From positions 828,433 to 892,432 of the forward strand of contig NZ_JALGRK010000002.1 in NCBI RefSeq assembly GCF_023276655.1: a stretch of 64,000 nt of DNA, written 5' to 3'. Source of the DNA: Olsenella intestinalis. Its GTDB lineage: Bacteria; Actinomycetota; Coriobacteriia; Coriobacteriales; Atopobiaceae. Below, piece by piece: positions 63,941 through 64,000 of this stretch. Position 1 is the stretch's first letter, and every line of letters starts with the position of its first letter. Under the pieces are notes generated by a model. The model worked only from the letters and a program-made list of their open reading frames with translations, had not been told where the DNA came from and did no database searches. The translations under genes were made by a program, and so were the position numbers.

Positions 63941-64000
63941 TGGCAAAAGGTCGCACTCGCGGGCCGAACCGTCCAACCGGACAGTTCGTTAGGCACGACT
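63940..64000 (+). CDS. Partial ORF at right edge
   Basis: The ATG at 63940 overlaps the upstream TGA. Twenty codons are visible (MAKGRTRGPNRPTGQFVRHD), basic and Gly/Pro-rich, running off the window. The spacing supports a real gene in the same operon; no function can be given. Confidence 0.4.
   Translation, partial: MAKGRTRGPNRPTGQFVRHD

Overview
The window is GC-rich throughout, with dense short-spaced genes, LPXTG-type surface proteins, Nudix, RelA/SpoT and C_GCAxxG_C_C genes, and several small CmpB-type membrane proteins. This fits a host-associated Coriobacteriia actinobacterium, most likely Atopobiaceae (Olsenella/Atopobium-like). That placement is my inference from gene content. No rRNA, intact tRNA, IS element or CRISPR array is present.

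Layout. 1-9 kb: the edge of an HD-type (p)ppGpp-hydrolase-like gene, a DUF5648 repeat protein, a large LPXTG-anchored surface protein, a MutT-type Nudix hydrolase, a decayed YoeB-like toxin, a C_GCAxxG_C_C redox protein, an EAL protein with a degenerate GGDEF domain, and a stand-alone (p)ppGpp synthetase. 9.5-18.3 kb: a giant FtsX permease, a ClC-type channel, and a MacA/LolD/MacB-like tripartite ABC operon. 18.5-25.8 kb: a DUF389 membrane protein and an NHLM-type peptide export operon (short adaptor, C39-peptidase ABC transporter, second ABC transporter) ending in a HipA-like kinase-fold protein. 25.8-34 kb: CutC, Pr6Pr and CmpB-type membrane proteins, a VanX-like dipeptidase, AsnA and a NERD protein. 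34.2-36.6 kb: a partner-switching pair (STAS plus SpoIIE phosphatase fused to an anti-sigma-type ATPase).

36.7-52.8 kb: a minus-strand operon that reads CmpB-type membrane protein, Sfp-type phosphopantetheinyl transferase, MATE exporter with an extra C-terminal domain, then a 4065-aa four-module NRPS. The NRPS domain order is A-T-C-A-T-C-A-T-C-A-T-R. It has no starter condensation domain and no thioesterase, and ends in an NAD(P)H reductase domain, so the expected product is a free-amine tetrapeptide aldehyde or a cyclic imine/alcohol derived from it.

53-60.3 kb: an alpha/beta hydrolase, a U32-like TIM-barrel protein, an EamA transporter, then a rearranged segment. There an AspT-family transporter followed by a small Nif11-like leader peptide gene was duplicated, and an LPKTD-anchored beta-helix surface protein lies between the copies. 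One peptide gene is intact (double-Gly leader, 19-residue core with two Cys). The other has lost its start codon, its Gly-Gly and its core. The intact peptide is the best substrate candidate for the NHLM exporter about 30 kb away. 60.6-64 kb: purF, then a lower-GC stretch with a tRNA 3'-end fragment and HTH-containing element-type genes, which looks like the edge of an integrated element.

A 10-mer, GCTCTTCTCG, occurs 24 times on the two strands in the first 51.5 kb and not at all afterwards.
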